A stretch of DNA of 64,000 nt, taken from an uncultured Apibacter sp. (GTDB lineage: Bacteria > Bacteroidota > Bacteroidia > Flavobacteriales > Weeksellaceae). Every line of letters begins with the position of its first letter. Within the stretch, counting starts at the first letter, position 1. The position numbers and the translations under genes are program-made. The DNA is taken from the NCBI GenBank assembly GCA_945280365.1, contig CALYQD010000002.1, forward strand, positions 1 to 64,000, read 5' to 3'. This document shows, one piece after another, positions 18,597 to 27,737 of this stretch. The notes below the pieces were generated by a model. That model was given only the letters and a program-made list of their open reading frames with translations. It did not search any database and was not told the origin of the DNA.

Positions 18597-19238
18597 GATG
18601 TGCGGCTCTCGGTGTACAATAATACTCATAGGCTTCTTGCTGAATAACCGGAGTATCTTCAGTAAATTCTTCTATTTAATTAGGAACATACCCAATCAAA
18701 AGGGGTTCTTCGCCCCTTCCTTCACGAGTGCGTTGTGAAGCAACATCCCGGAGCAATAATCTTTTTTGTTCGTCTGTCGATTTACGGGCAAAGCCATTAC
18801 GTTGGCTATCGCCTACATCCCATGTACTGACTCCTGCTACTGTCTGAATGCGATATTCTGTCCGTGTGGCATTAATAGCATAACCTGCACCGGCACAAAT
18901 CCCCATTGCTCCTATACGGTTTTCGTCGATATAAGGCAATGTTACTAAGTAATCTATGGCACAACGAATATCTTCAACTCTATTGAATGCATCATCAAGA
19001 TAACGTGATAAACCTTCACTTTCGCCCTGATAAGAAGCATCGAAAGCAAATCCTATAAAATCATTTTCAGCAAGTTTCTGTGCATATAGACCTGCGACCT
19101 GTTCTTTCACACCATTGCCCAGATGAGGAACAACTACACCTGCATATTTTTTATTTAAATCGAAGTTTGCAGGGAAATGAATTTCTCCTGCCATTTTTAA
19201 TGTTTTATTTTTGAAATAAATTTTTCTTTGGTACTCAT
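18597..19238 (-). pseudogene. alpha/beta hydrolase (dienelactone-hydrolase-like), broken
   Basis: The likely start is the ATG at 19238 (MSTKEKFISK); after a few codons the frame shifts in an A-run and continues as NKTLKMAGEIHFPANFDLNKKY. The nucleophile region MGICAGAGYA is present. Near 18676 the frame meets TAA after GYVPN but then continues in frame (IEEFTEDTPVIQQ, then EAYEYYCTPRAAHP) to the IS junction at about 18597, where the C-terminal third with the catalytic Asp and His is lost. It is a paralogue of the intact hydrolase at 20902-21945. It lies 4 bp after the MFS gene in the cargo row. Confidence 0.85.
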
Positions 19239-19242
19239 AATA

Positions 19243-20439
19243 TTAGTCCTTATTTATATTTTGTGATATTAAAACTCTCTTTTCATCTCGCTGTCTAAGA
19301 AATACGAATACAATACCTATTATCAGGAATATCAATGTTCCAATCACTGCATAGCGGGTGTCAAGTGCTGTAATGAACATTCCGCAGAAAGCCGTTCCGA
19401 CTGCCGTTCCTAAATTCGTTGATGTGAGGAACAAACCATTGGCAAAGTCCGGTGCTTCAGGTGCAGCATGAGTTATCATATACTGGCAGTTATTACTGGC
19501 AATCCCTGCAAGAATTCCCAGGATAAGGATAATACCTCCCATTACAAGAAAATGTTCGCCCATCAGAAAAAGAGCTACGTAGACAACTACCATAGCGAAT
19601 GGAATTGTTTTAATGCATTTTGAAGGTATTTTAACAAGTAGTTTCCCTGCTATCAGATTTCCGATAATATTTGCCCCTCCATAGATGAACAGCATCATAC
19701 TTATTACTTTAAAATCCAACTGTGTTATGTTTTTCAAGAAGTCCGACATGAAGCTGAAAAAACCAAACATTGCGCCATTGATAAAGGTTACAGCAATAAG
19801 AGAATTCCAAATAATAGGCTTTTTAAGCACGCTAAGTTGCGTTCCATAGGATAAGCGTTCTTTTACCGGAATAGATGGAATAAGAAATATAGTTGCGATG
19901 AAAACCATCGCATTTACTATTGCAAAAAACAACATTGCGATAGAGAAACTGGTTTCGCTGGCAATCAGACTGGTTACAGGTATACCAAGTACCATACCTG
20001 CCGAAACTCCAATAAAAATGCGGGAAACCGCCTTAGGAGCTTGTTCTTTAGAAACTGACGTTGCAGCAACCGAAAAAGCCATTGAAACATAAATAGGGTG
20101 GAAGATTGCCGGAATGATACGTGCAATAAGTATTACAGTAAAGTTGGTTGTTAGTATTGATACTATATTACTCAATACAAAAATACCAAGAGCTATCAAC
20201 ATTACTTTTTTTCGGTTTATACCTGAAAACAGTAATGGCATGATTGGCCCCGATATAGCAACAACTAAGGCAAAAGCACTAACAACCCATCCTGCAGTGG
20301 GTACAGTTACACCAAATGTTTCAGCAATTAGCGGTAATATTCCGACAACACCCATTTCGGTGTTTATAATACCAAATACACCGACAGTTAAAATGAATAC
20401 AAGTAAATTTCTATGTTTTGACCCTGATAGCTTTCCCAT
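19243..20439 (-). CDS. MFS transporter, DHA1/AraJ-like exporter
   Basis: A 398-residue inner-membrane protein with 12 predicted helices, of the major facilitator superfamily. The N-terminal GVVGILPLIAETFGV and the segments AGWVVSAFALVVAISGPIMP and FSGINRKKVMLIALGIFV are typical of the DHA1 drug/sugar exporters (AraJ/YdhP-like). Proton-driven efflux of a small molecule is likely; the substrate is unknown. It appears intact. It lies 18 bp after the cyclophilin-like gene and 4 bp before the broken hydrolase, as part of one transcription unit in the island. Confidence 0.9.
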   Translation of the reverse strand: MGKLSGSKHRNLLVFILTVGVFGIINTEMGVVGILPLIAETFGVTVPTAGWVVSAFALVVAISGPIMPLLFSGINRKKVMLIALGIFVLSNIVSILTTNFTVILIARIIPAIFHPIYVSMAFSVAATSVSKEQAPKAVSRIFIGVSAGMVLGIPVTSLIASETSFSIAMLFFAIVNAMVFIATIFLIPSIPVKERLSYGTQLSVLKKPIIWNSLIAVTFINGAMFGFFSFMSDFLKNITQLDFKVISMMLFIYGGANIIGNLIAGKLLVKIPSKCIKTIPFAMVVVYVALFLMGEHFLVMGGIILILGILAGIASNNCQYMITHAAPEAPDFANGLFLTSTNLGTAVGTAFCGMFITALDTRYAVIGTLIFLIIGIVFVFLRQRDEKRVLISQNINKD

Positions 20440-20457
20440 TGTTTTTATACCTCTTTT

Positions 20458-20898
20458 TTATTGATTATTTTCTTCTTTTACTAACTCAAATTTCACTTTT
20501 ACGTTACCTCTACCCACAGCCTCACGAAGTCCGGATGTGTTGTCAATTTTACCAACACTGATATAACTGTAAGATGTCCTGCTACCGGCATAGAAAAGCA
20601 CCAATGTACTCGAAGACCAAATCATCAGATCTCCGGTTTTCACGCTACCCGGATTAATCGCTCTGCCCGGTATTTTATTAGGCAGATTATAATATTTCTC
20701 ATTCCCGTTATGCTCTCCCATGTTTACTTCCATTGGAAGTAGTTTGATAAATTCTTTATCAGCTTCACTGTCGTTAAGTGTTGCTGTAAACTCTTTATTG
20801 TTGATCGTTATTTTAACTTTCATATTCTGTGCATTTAGAGGGCTTATGGATAAGCAAATTAATACGGCAAAAAGAAGTAGAAAATACTTTTTCATCAT
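20458..20898 (-). CDS. exported cyclophilin-like fold protein
   Basis: A 146-residue protein with a signal peptide (MMKKYFLLLFAVLICLSISPLNA) followed by one domain of the 'cyclophilin-like' family found in many small bacterial proteins. Typical segments are MKVKITINNKEFTATLNDS and KTGDLMIWSSSTLVLFYAG followed by SYSYISVGKID. Residues for prolyl isomerase activity are not evident, and no activity is proven for the family. It lies 3 bp after the stop of the hydrolase gene and 18 bp before the MFS gene, so it is within the cargo operon. Confidence 0.85.
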   Translation of the reverse strand: MMKKYFLLLFAVLICLSISPLNAQNMKVKITINNKEFTATLNDSEADKEFIKLLPMEVNMGEHNGNEKYYNLPNKIPGRAINPGSVKTGDLMIWSSSTLVLFYAGSRTSYSYISVGKIDNTSGLREAVGRGNVKVKFELVKEENNQ

Positions 20899-20901
20899 CT
20901 T

Positions 20902-21945
20902 TTATTTATTCAGGTATTCTTTGAAAAAAGAATCCAGTTTATCAAATGGAATCATATCCAGACGGTCGTATAAATCAACGTGTCCTGCACCTTTTACATA
21001 ATATATTTCTTTGGGTTCTGCTGCACGGTTATAAGCATCTTCGCTAAATTCTTTTGAATGTGCCTGATCTCCTGTGATGAACAGCATAGGACGTGGAGAG
21101 ATTGTTTCAATATCCTCAAACGGATAGAAATTCATGAATTTTATATTGCTCGTTACGGTTGGTTTTGTTGTCCTTTCAGGTGATGCACCTTTCGGAGTAA
21201 ACTCTCCCCTTTCCGAGTTGCGGTAAAAATCATAAAATTCACGTTCGATAGGATTAGATTCCGGTGTCAATTCAAGTATAGTACCACCGGCAACCATTGT
21301 TTCGCCACCCTCAAACTCAATATAACGTTGCTGTGCTGCATTCGCTATAATCTGTTTTCTTTGCTCTAAGGATAGGGAATGATTTAATCCATGACGGTTG
21401 GCATTTCCCATATTATACATACTTATAGTTGCTATGGCTTTTATACGGGGATCAATTTTTGCAGCACTTATAACAAAACTTCCACTTCCGCAAATACCCA
21501 TCGCACCAATACGTTCACGGTCTATATATTTTCTTGTTCCCAAATAATCAATCGCAGCACTAAAATCTTCCGCATAAATATCGGGAGAGACAGCATTGCG
21601 AGGTTCGCCTGCACTTTCCCCCCAGAAGGATAAATCAATAGACAAGGTAACAAATCCACGTTCAGCCATATGGGTAGCATAAAGATTTGCACTTTGCTCC
21701 TTTACTGCTCCCATTGGATGACCGATTACGATTGCCGCGTGTTTTTGGCTAAGGTCTATACTTTGGGGTACAAATAAGTTTCCAACAACTTCCATTTGGT
21801 ACTGGTTTTTGAAAGCAACTCTCTCAACGGTTACTTTATCACTTCCTGCGAATGTTCCTGCATGGTGGGCATAAGCATATTTTTTTTGCGCTGATAAATT
21901 TGTTATGGCAAATACGGTTAATGTTATTAGAATAAACTTTTTCAT
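20902..21945 (-). CDS. exported alpha/beta hydrolase, dienelactone-hydrolase-like
   Basis: A 347-residue enzyme when started at the ATG at 21945, which gives a clean signal peptide (MKKFILITLTVFAITNLSA); an upstream in-frame start at 22017 would bury that signal, so I reject it. The nucleophile elbow is MGICGSGSF, with Cys or Ser as possible nucleophile as in dienelactone hydrolases. DQAHSKEF and GAGHVDLYD near the C-terminus provide the Asp and His. It probably hydrolyses an ester in the periplasm; the substrate is unknown. It is the only intact one of two paralogues in the island. Confidence 0.88.
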   Translation of the reverse strand: MKKFILITLTVFAITNLSAQKKYAYAHHAGTFAGSDKVTVERVAFKNQYQMEVVGNLFVPQSIDLSQKHAAIVIGHPMGAVKEQSANLYATHMAERGFVTLSIDLSFWGESAGEPRNAVSPDIYAEDFSAAIDYLGTRKYIDRERIGAMGICGSGSFVISAAKIDPRIKAIATISMYNMGNANRHGLNHSLSLEQRKQIIANAAQQRYIEFEGGETMVAGGTILELTPESNPIEREFYDFYRNSERGEFTPKGASPERTTKPTVTSNIKFMNFYPFEDIETISPRPMLFITGDQAHSKEFSEDAYNRAAEPKEIYYVKGAGHVDLYDRLDMIPFDKLDSFFKEYLNK

Positions 21946-22048
21946 CTTATATCTTTTTTTAATATATAATACAACGCTACTTGGGATCAGTCTATGTGTT
22001 TTTGCTGTCAGGCTCAAATAAATTCTTTGTCAAGATCATTTATTCTGA

Positions 22049-22763
22049 TTATATATTACGGAGTCTGTAGCGCAACCATACGATGCCATCTCGAAGTTGC
22101 TTTACAGATAAAAGTTCCAACGCCTGACCTTTAGCGGGAAATTCATCAGATTCTCCTTTGTATTCAATAATGGATGAAACACCTGAAAGCCCATCTACAC
22201 CGGGATAAATAAGAAGACTGAGTTCATCAATCAATCCGGCTTTTAGAAACTTACCATTTAGAACACCACCTCCATCAAGTAACAGCTTTTCATACCCAAA
22301 CTCTACTTTTAATGTTTCAAGTGCTTTATTCAAATCGTATCCATCAGCACCAGCAAATAGGTAAGAGATACCTTTTTCTCGAAGGAGAAATAAATATTCA
22401 TCGGAAACTTGTTCACCTAATATTGCGATTACATTATCTCCGTTGATATTGTCATCGGGATATATTATCTTGCCTTTAGCATCAAATATGATACAGGTCT
22501 TTTTCGTTTCTCTTTTACCAACAAATGTTTTACAAATTTTAGCAGGCGAATAATTCTTGTAATCAAATATTTCTACCATATTAGTCAATTTAGATAGTAT
22601 TGTTTCCGATCATCCAAGCGTATCCACCCAACTCTTCTTCTGTTTTGTAATAAGGATTATACATTTTATCCTGTTCAATTCCATCAAAAGATGGAGTCCA
22701 GCGGTCTGCGGCAAGTCTTCCGTCAACAGAACTCATCATGTGGCAAATAATTGTAGGCTTCAT
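22049..22763 (-). pseudogene. RibD C-terminal/dihydrofolate-reductase-like protein, frameshifted
   Basis: The reductase begins at the ATG at 22763 (MKPTIICHMMSSVDGRL, then ADRWTPSFDG) and runs to about residue 57, where TAA follows GNNTI. The rest is found in another frame: EIFDYKNYSPAK, then the NADPH-site segment KLLLDGGGVLNGKFLKAGLIDELSL (in family terms) and a complete C-terminus. One frameshift near 22605-22620 thus splits the gene. The downstream half alone (22049-22588) would lack the first strand and substrate site. It is part of the cargo row, 6 bp after the AraC fragment. Confidence 0.82.
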
Positions 22764-22768
22764 TTGTT

Positions 22769-23317
22769 CTAATTTTTCAGTTTATTAATCTTTATAAAAT
22801 ATTGATAGCTTTGCGTTTTCTTTATAGAATCAAATAAAGAATTATAGAACTTTTCATCAACAAGTAATAGACTAAAAATTCCTTCTTGTTGTTTTAGTTC
22901 TACAATGTATTCCGAAGGTTTTACTCCCCATTCAAGATAAGTAGCCACAGAGATATAAAGGCGTTGAATACAGGGAATACAAGGAAGTTGTACGATATTA
23001 TCATCAATACACTCCGGCTGATATTTCTTTTTGAATATAATAGAATTGTGTATTTCTGAGAGCATAGATTCACTGAATCCTATGTAGATACCACAGAAAG
23101 ATTCAGCTCCACAATTTTCTTTGCAGAGACATACCTTAGTCCCATGATGTAAGAATACAGATTTTCCTTTGTTTATGGCTATTTTCTTATCCTCACATTC
23201 GATTATTAATTTGCCAGAGTGAATAAAGAATATCATCGAAAAGTTGATATTTACCATATCCTCTCCCTGATTATATACATAATCGAAATAAATATCTTTG
23301 AAGTTATTTGCACTCAT
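22769..23317 (-). pseudogene. AraC-family regulator, N-terminal domain only
   Basis: A 182-residue frame matching the cupin-like effector domain of AraC regulators common in Bacteroides (MSANNFKDIYFDYVYNQGED, then INFSMIFFIHSGKLIIECED). The two helix-turn-helix motifs that should follow are absent; the frame ends in NKLKN and the next gene begins 6 bp later. It cannot bind DNA as a normal AraC protein. A deletion of the C-terminal half explains this best. It would have headed the cargo operon as its regulator. Confidence 0.8.
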
Positions 23318-23738
23318 GAACGATTCTAATTGTGGTTATAATTCATGATGTAAAGCTAAAGTGAAAGCCGCAGTGTATTTTTGCTTTAAGGCTCAAATTT
23401 CTTCGCTGTGAGGTACAAAGGTTTAGATTAATACTCCCCCATTTTTACTTATAACAAAACGCTATTTTTTCAGGAACGTGCATATAAACAGTAATTCGTT
23501 GTTTAGTGCAAGGTGCAAGGTATTTATATAGATATACTTGCACCTTGCACTAACTTTATAGCATTGTTATACAGGGTAGTTGTTTATTTGAAAATTAGTA
23601 GTAACTTTGAACCTAAGTCCTATAAGGACAAAGGTGGACAAAGGCTGTAGAAAGAGTTTTTTAGTATCTAACCTATCTTGTACCCCTTTGATGAAATTGG
23701 AATAATTATCGCGATGAATAATAGTGATTTAAGCGATT
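23318..23738. other. island end without gene
   Basis: No coding frame can be supported between the AraC fragment and the attR-like repeat. The region holds a strong 15-bp inverted repeat (23505-23551) and short stretches similar in wording to the left end of the island (for example a TGTACCCC-containing segment at both ends). Confidence 0.5.
23505..23551. repeat. perfect 15-bp inverted repeat made of doubled GTGCAAG
   Basis: AGTGCAAGGTGCAAG at 23505-23519 and its exact complement at 23537-23551, with a 17-bp AT spacer. Each arm contains GTGCAAG twice in tandem. No T run follows on either strand, so it is not a simple terminator. A protein-binding or transfer-related site of the element is possible. 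Confidence 0.7.
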
Positions 23739-23762
23739 GGGTTCACCGCCCTCTCTCTCCGC
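23739..23762 (+). repeat. attR-like copy of the tRNA-Ser 3' end
   Basis: Agrees at 20 of 24 positions with 16952-16975; the four mismatches are together in what was the T loop, and the last 14 bases are exact. It marks the right end of the island. The original downstream sequence of the tRNA, with its terminator, resumes here. Confidence 0.75.
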
Positions 23763-23810
23763 AAACAAGGCTGAAAATCAATTGATTATTCGGATAAAAT
23801 ACTAAAGAAG

Positions 23811-23841
23811 GGATTAAGAATCAAATCTTAGTCCTTTTTTT
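23811..23841 (+). terminator. displaced original terminator of tRNA-Ser
   Basis: Stem GGATTAAGA (23811-23819) and TCTTAGTCC (23826-23834), 9 bp with one G-U pair in RNA, 6-nt loop, then seven T. No gene on the plus strand ends nearby, but in an island-free chromosome it would lie about 50 bp after the tRNA. Confidence 0.75.
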
Positions 23842-23935
23842 ATTTATCCGATTTATCTAAGAAATGATCAGCATAACAAGAGTAATGGACATTACATTTA
23901 TGTGTGAGGTCTAATGTGAAGTTGAGTGTTTTTAT

Positions 23936-26816
23936 TTAAAATCCGTATTTTTTTTCTCTTTTTTTAAAGGCTTCTCGACCACCCTCAAGGATTTCAGTTA
24001 CATGTTCTTTTACCCCCATACTAAATAAAATACCTAACTTTTTGTTCTCATCATTTTTGAGGAAAGTATTCTCCAATGAACCATTCACATATTCAAAACG
24101 AAAAGATATATTCTCTCTATTTTCATCTTGACCTTTTTGATTTGCAATAATAACATTTTCACTATCTGCTCCTACAACAATATTAGGATTGTGTGTGACA
24201 ATTACTAATTGCCTATTTTCTTTTCTTTTTCTAATAAACTGAACTAAATCAGTATAGATTGACCTATTGTCAAGATTATCTTCTGGTTGGTCTATTAAAA
24301 TTGGAGAGTTTGATTCACTTAGTTCAATGAGAAGTTTTAAAACAGCAAGATTTGCTTTGCCCGGAGACATATTAGTCATTTCATCATTTCCAATAATTAA
24401 CTCCCAATAATCAAAAAATTCATCTTGGAATAAAGATTTTACACTCTCTTTTACTTCCTTATATTTTCGATATGTAACTTTTCCTTCAAGAATTAAATCA
24501 AGAATCCTTGTTATCTCATCTAAATGTTCATCAAAATCCACATTGGGAAGAGAATTACTCTCTCTGTCAGATAACAAATTAAAATCACGAAGTTCATTAG
24601 ATTTTTGATTAAAAAACTCCAAAAAGTTTTTTTTGAATCGGTTATAATAAAACTTAATAGAACCCATCAGTTTTATGTCATTTATCGAATTAGCCCTCTC
24701 ATTTAATTTCTTAATGATATTTTTATATTCATAATAAGCATCACAATATCCTTGAAGAAAATTTTGTTTTTGCGTATTCTTATTTGTTTGTAAGTCCTTT
24801 ATTTTATCTTCTATATTGCTTATTTGAAGAAGTTTTTGTCTTTCATTTTTTATTTCTTCTTCAATAGATTTTATCAATTTTTGATTTTGCAATTTTGCTC
24901 TAATAGGAAACAATTCGTCTTCTAATCTTTTCTTTAAAGCCTCTACCCTATCTATATAGTCACTATTTGTTTTTTCACCTTCTTCCTTTATATAACTAAT
25001 TTCTAATTTAAAAGCATTCAGTTTGTTACTAGTATTTGCATACAATGGCCTAAAATATTTCGTTTTTAATGTTTGAGTTGACAAGTCAATTTTTGAACTA
25101 ATTGTTTTAATAGAATTTTCAAGAGCCTGCATTGTTTCTTCAAAATATCTATAATCACTCTCTATATTACTTTGTATTTTAAGAATAATGTCATTTCTAT
25201 TATTTAGGGTATTGTATCTTTTGAATTCTTTTTCTTCAAAAGATTTGCCTTTCAAAATTTGAATTTTTTCTTCTAAAGATGCTATTTATTATTAATACCA
25301 GTAATATCTCCAATATCTTTTTGATTTTGTTTTAGTCTATTTATTTGATCCTGTATATTGAAATATTCATCAATGGAAGCATCCCGTGTATTATCCAGTG
25401 CTTTTACATTCTGTATGAATTTATCATAGTGCTGCCTACTCTCGGTATCTTGCAAACGAATATCTCGGATAAAATTACTCAATTCTTTTCTCGAATTTGT
25501 TTGTATATTGGAAGTTAGATTAATGATATACGATTGAGGTATGTATACAAATTGTCGACTTCTAATTGTTTCATTATCGCTATATTTATATTCAACGCCA
25601 TCTTCCCATTCTACAATAAAATCGAATTGTGAAGATTCTGAAAACTTATAAACATCAATTTTATCCTGAGGTACTACCTGATGTGTTTGCTTATAAGCGT
25701 ATTTATAATCTATCGTATTGGCTATATAAATGAAGTAAAAGAGATTTACGCGATGATTTCCCTCCTATGATAGTATTCAAATCAGGATTAAGATAAATTT
25801 TATTAGAAATAAAATCAGGATGACCTACAAATTGGATTGACTTAATAACCTTATCTAACCTTTTATTATTAGGACTGCCTGTTTGAATCTTTCGTCTTAA
25901 ATCAGTTTCAAAAATTATTTGCCGTAATCCCTCAAAGGTTGGTTCTGCCTTTATCCAAGTGAAACAATGTCCTAATTCTTTTGGCTTTGTATTATTTTTA
26001 TCATCAGCAAATTGATGAGCATCACTGCAATGCAATAATCGGCTGTTCACTCCTTGTTTTTTTAATAAAGATATTCCATTATTCGCCATATCTGTAGTAG
26101 GAGATGCACTAAAAACAAAATGAACATCATTTATAATTATTTTCTTTTCAGCCGGAGAGCCATCCCATCTAAAACTTTCCCATTCTGCTTTGCCGATAGC
26201 TTTGAGATATTTTCCTTTTAAATAAGTATTAATCTCTGATCCTTCGCCTAATAATTCATTAATTTTAGAAATTTCAAAATTAATATTATTGAAACCTATT
26301 TCAAAAAAATTCTTATGCGTTTTCTTATCAGGAGTTGCGGATTTATAAATAAACTCACCAAAATTTACTAGATTCTCTTTTGTAACAACACCGCCCCATT
26401 TTTTACCTTCTCCATATTCAGGATTAAAATTAGTCTTTACTCTTAAACCGCTAAGAAATTGTTTTTCAATTGTATTAGTATCTAGCTGACTTTCATCTGC
26501 AAATATGATATGATAATTAATTCGATTAAGTTCAGCATTTCCAACAAATTCTTTTATTCTAAATTCAATAACAGGAAGTATTAGTTATATATTACTAAGT
26601 CTCCCCTTTTTTTATATTCTAATCCTTTCTTATAACTATCCAAAAACAAATAATCATTTATACCTAAAACTTTAACTTCTATAGGAAGATTTTCAAGTTC
26701 AGTGATAAATTTCTCCCAAATTTCATCTATGTCGCCTCCATATTCGGCACAAAGAGATACTGGGGTATGAACATGTAAATCCCATATATTCCTCTGTTAT
26801 TATTAATAGTAGTCAT
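23936..26816 (-). pseudogene. PHP-domain/SMC-like ATPase (TrlF type), many frameshifts
   Basis: A single large gene in pieces. From the ATG at 26816 it reads MTTINNNRG; after a 2-bp insertion the PHP-domain start continues as WDLHVHTPVSLCAEYGGD. Later there are a frameshift at an A/G run and a TAA codon (near 26570-26610), an open stretch with LLHCSDAHQF, and the Walker A region IIGGKSSRKS, where the invariant Gly before Lys is Arg. More frameshifts follow near 25740 and 25265-25285. The last piece (23936-25255) holds the coiled coil, the signature MSPGKANLAVLKLL, the Walker B segment SPILIDQPEDNLDN and VIVTHNPNIVV. Such PHP-ATPases, called TrlF in databases, occur in accessory and defence-type loci. 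This copy is dead. Confidence 0.88.
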
Positions 26817-26937
26817 ATTATTTGATTTATGTAATTGAATTTAATCTGTTTTTTAGAATGGCTTTATTAAAAAAAGAATCCAAAAATTAAATTCCTTTCA
26901 TGTTTTGTATTGTATTTGAGGAATAAAAACAGGAAAC

Positions 26938-27345
26938 TTATTTCTTATCCCTCAACACCTCATGTAGCAGAGAAATTGCTTCTTCTTTTTCTTTCAACAT
27001 TCGTTCATACAAAGCAATTTTTTCATCATATAGTTGAACTACTTTATCTAAAGGATTAAAAGTTGGACTATTGAATATTGAACCAGAATTATCATGCAAA
27101 GTGCTTGATATAATATTTATTGCTGTACCTTGTTCGAGTTCAGTAATGGCTTCCACTGGAATATCCAAGGCTTTTGCGACTTTATCTAATATATCCTGTT
27201 CCAGTTTTTCTTTTTTCTCATAGCTGGATAGAGTGGCTTGCGATACTCCAATTTGTTCTGCCAACACATCCTGATTGATATTACGCCATTCTCTCCAACG
27301 GCGAACATTAGCTCCATGATTGCTTTTCTTTATTGCTGCTTCCAT
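26938..27345 (-). CDS. XRE-family helix-turn-helix regulator
   Basis: A 135-residue DNA-binding protein. The HTH_3 domain spans about residues 12-68 (GANVRRWREWRNINQDVLAE, then QIGVSQATLSSYEKKE). The tail has SPTFNPLDKVVQLYDEK and a C-terminal coiled coil that should dimerise it. It shares this architecture with the second XRE gene at 38101-38481 (YGCTFNPLDKVIELYERM). It is divergent from a SymE-like toxin gene, with 179 bp between the starts; regulation of that gene is a reasonable inference. Confidence 0.9.
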   Translation of the reverse strand: MEAAIKKSNHGANVRRWREWRNINQDVLAEQIGVSQATLSSYEKKEKLEQDILDKVAKALDIPVEAITELEQGTAINIISSTLHDNSGSIFNSPTFNPLDKVVQLYDEKIALYERMLKEKEEAISLLHEVLRDKK

Positions 27346-27352
27346 AAGCCTA

Positions 27353-27360
27353 TATCTTTG
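27353..27360 (+). promoter_or_regulatory. -7 box reading towards the SymE-like gene
   Basis: TATCTTTG, an exact TAnnTTTG box on the plus strand, just upstream of the XRE start. If used, the SymE-like mRNA would carry a leader of about 160 nt, long enough to be an antisense-RNA target. Confidence 0.4.
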
Positions 27361-27524
27361 TTTTTTACTTAATTAATCGTAAAAATAAGAATTAAATCGA
27401 GTAATAATTTATTTTGTCATCAAAATATATTAACATAAAGTTAGCTGATATTATTAATAGTATTTCTAATATCATATCTATTCCTTTAATATTTTATAAG
27501 ATAGGTATGCTGTTACTTTGCTGT

Positions 27525-27737
27525 ATGAAAAAAATAGGTAGTATACAAATACGGTATATAACAGTCTATAGTCATTTTTCTCCCAGATTATTTGCAAGAG
27601 AGTGTTTGGTTCCACAAATCCGCTTAAACGGAAAATGGCTTAGAGAAGCAGGTTTTGATGTTCAAGACCGTATAAAAATAGTGGTTTCCAATAAATGCTT
27701 AGTAATTATACCCGATGAAAAAAGGGAAGATTTATAA
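27525..27737 (+). CDS. SymE-like type I toxin-family protein
   Basis: A 70-residue protein when started at the ATG at 27525 (MKKIGSIQIRYITVYS). It matches the SymE toxin family: the basic N-terminal strand, VPQIRLNGKWLREAGFDVQD (about 36-55) and the end KIVVSNKCLVIIPDE, an AbrB-like swapped-hairpin fold. In E. coli SymE is an SOS-induced, RNA/DNA-acting toxin held down by the antisense RNA SymR. A longer frame from a TTG at 27414 exists but its extra residues are low-complexity and unlike the family. It is divergent from an XRE regulator. Confidence 0.82.
   Translation: MKKIGSIQIRYITVYSHFSPRLFARECLVPQIRLNGKWLREAGFDVQDRIKIVVSNKCLVIIPDEKREDL

Larger units (their letters stand above)
16962..23762. 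mobile_element. decayed integrative element in tRNA-Ser
   Basis: About 6.8 kb between the tRNA-Ser 3' end and its degenerate copy. It starts with a terminator and a broken tyrosine integrase reading away from the tRNA, contains an IS21-family remnant, and carries a minus-strand cargo row (AraC fragment, RibD/DHFR-like pseudogene, hydrolase, cyclophilin-like, MFS, hydrolase pseudogene). No conjugation or mobilisation genes are left. Its cargo uses a visibly higher-GC, Bacteroides-like vocabulary than the flanks, consistent with transfer from another Bacteroidota. It can no longer move by itself. Confidence 0.8.

Noticed and set aside
18676-19194. Hydrolase as an intact gene of 172 residues
   Set aside because: Family sequence continues in frame beyond its stop and, in another frame, before its ATG; the active-site Asp and His are missing.
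20902-22017. Start of the hydrolase at 22017
   Set aside because: The 24 extra residues would precede and spoil a clean signal peptide that begins at 21945.
22049-22588. RibD/DHFR-like frame as an intact gene from a TTG
   Set aside because: The missing N-terminal part is present just upstream in another frame (22589-22763), so the gene is frameshifted.
27414-27737. Longer SymE-like protein of 107 residues from TTG
   Set aside because: The first 37 residues are low-complexity and unlike the family; the ATG at 27525 fits the family start.
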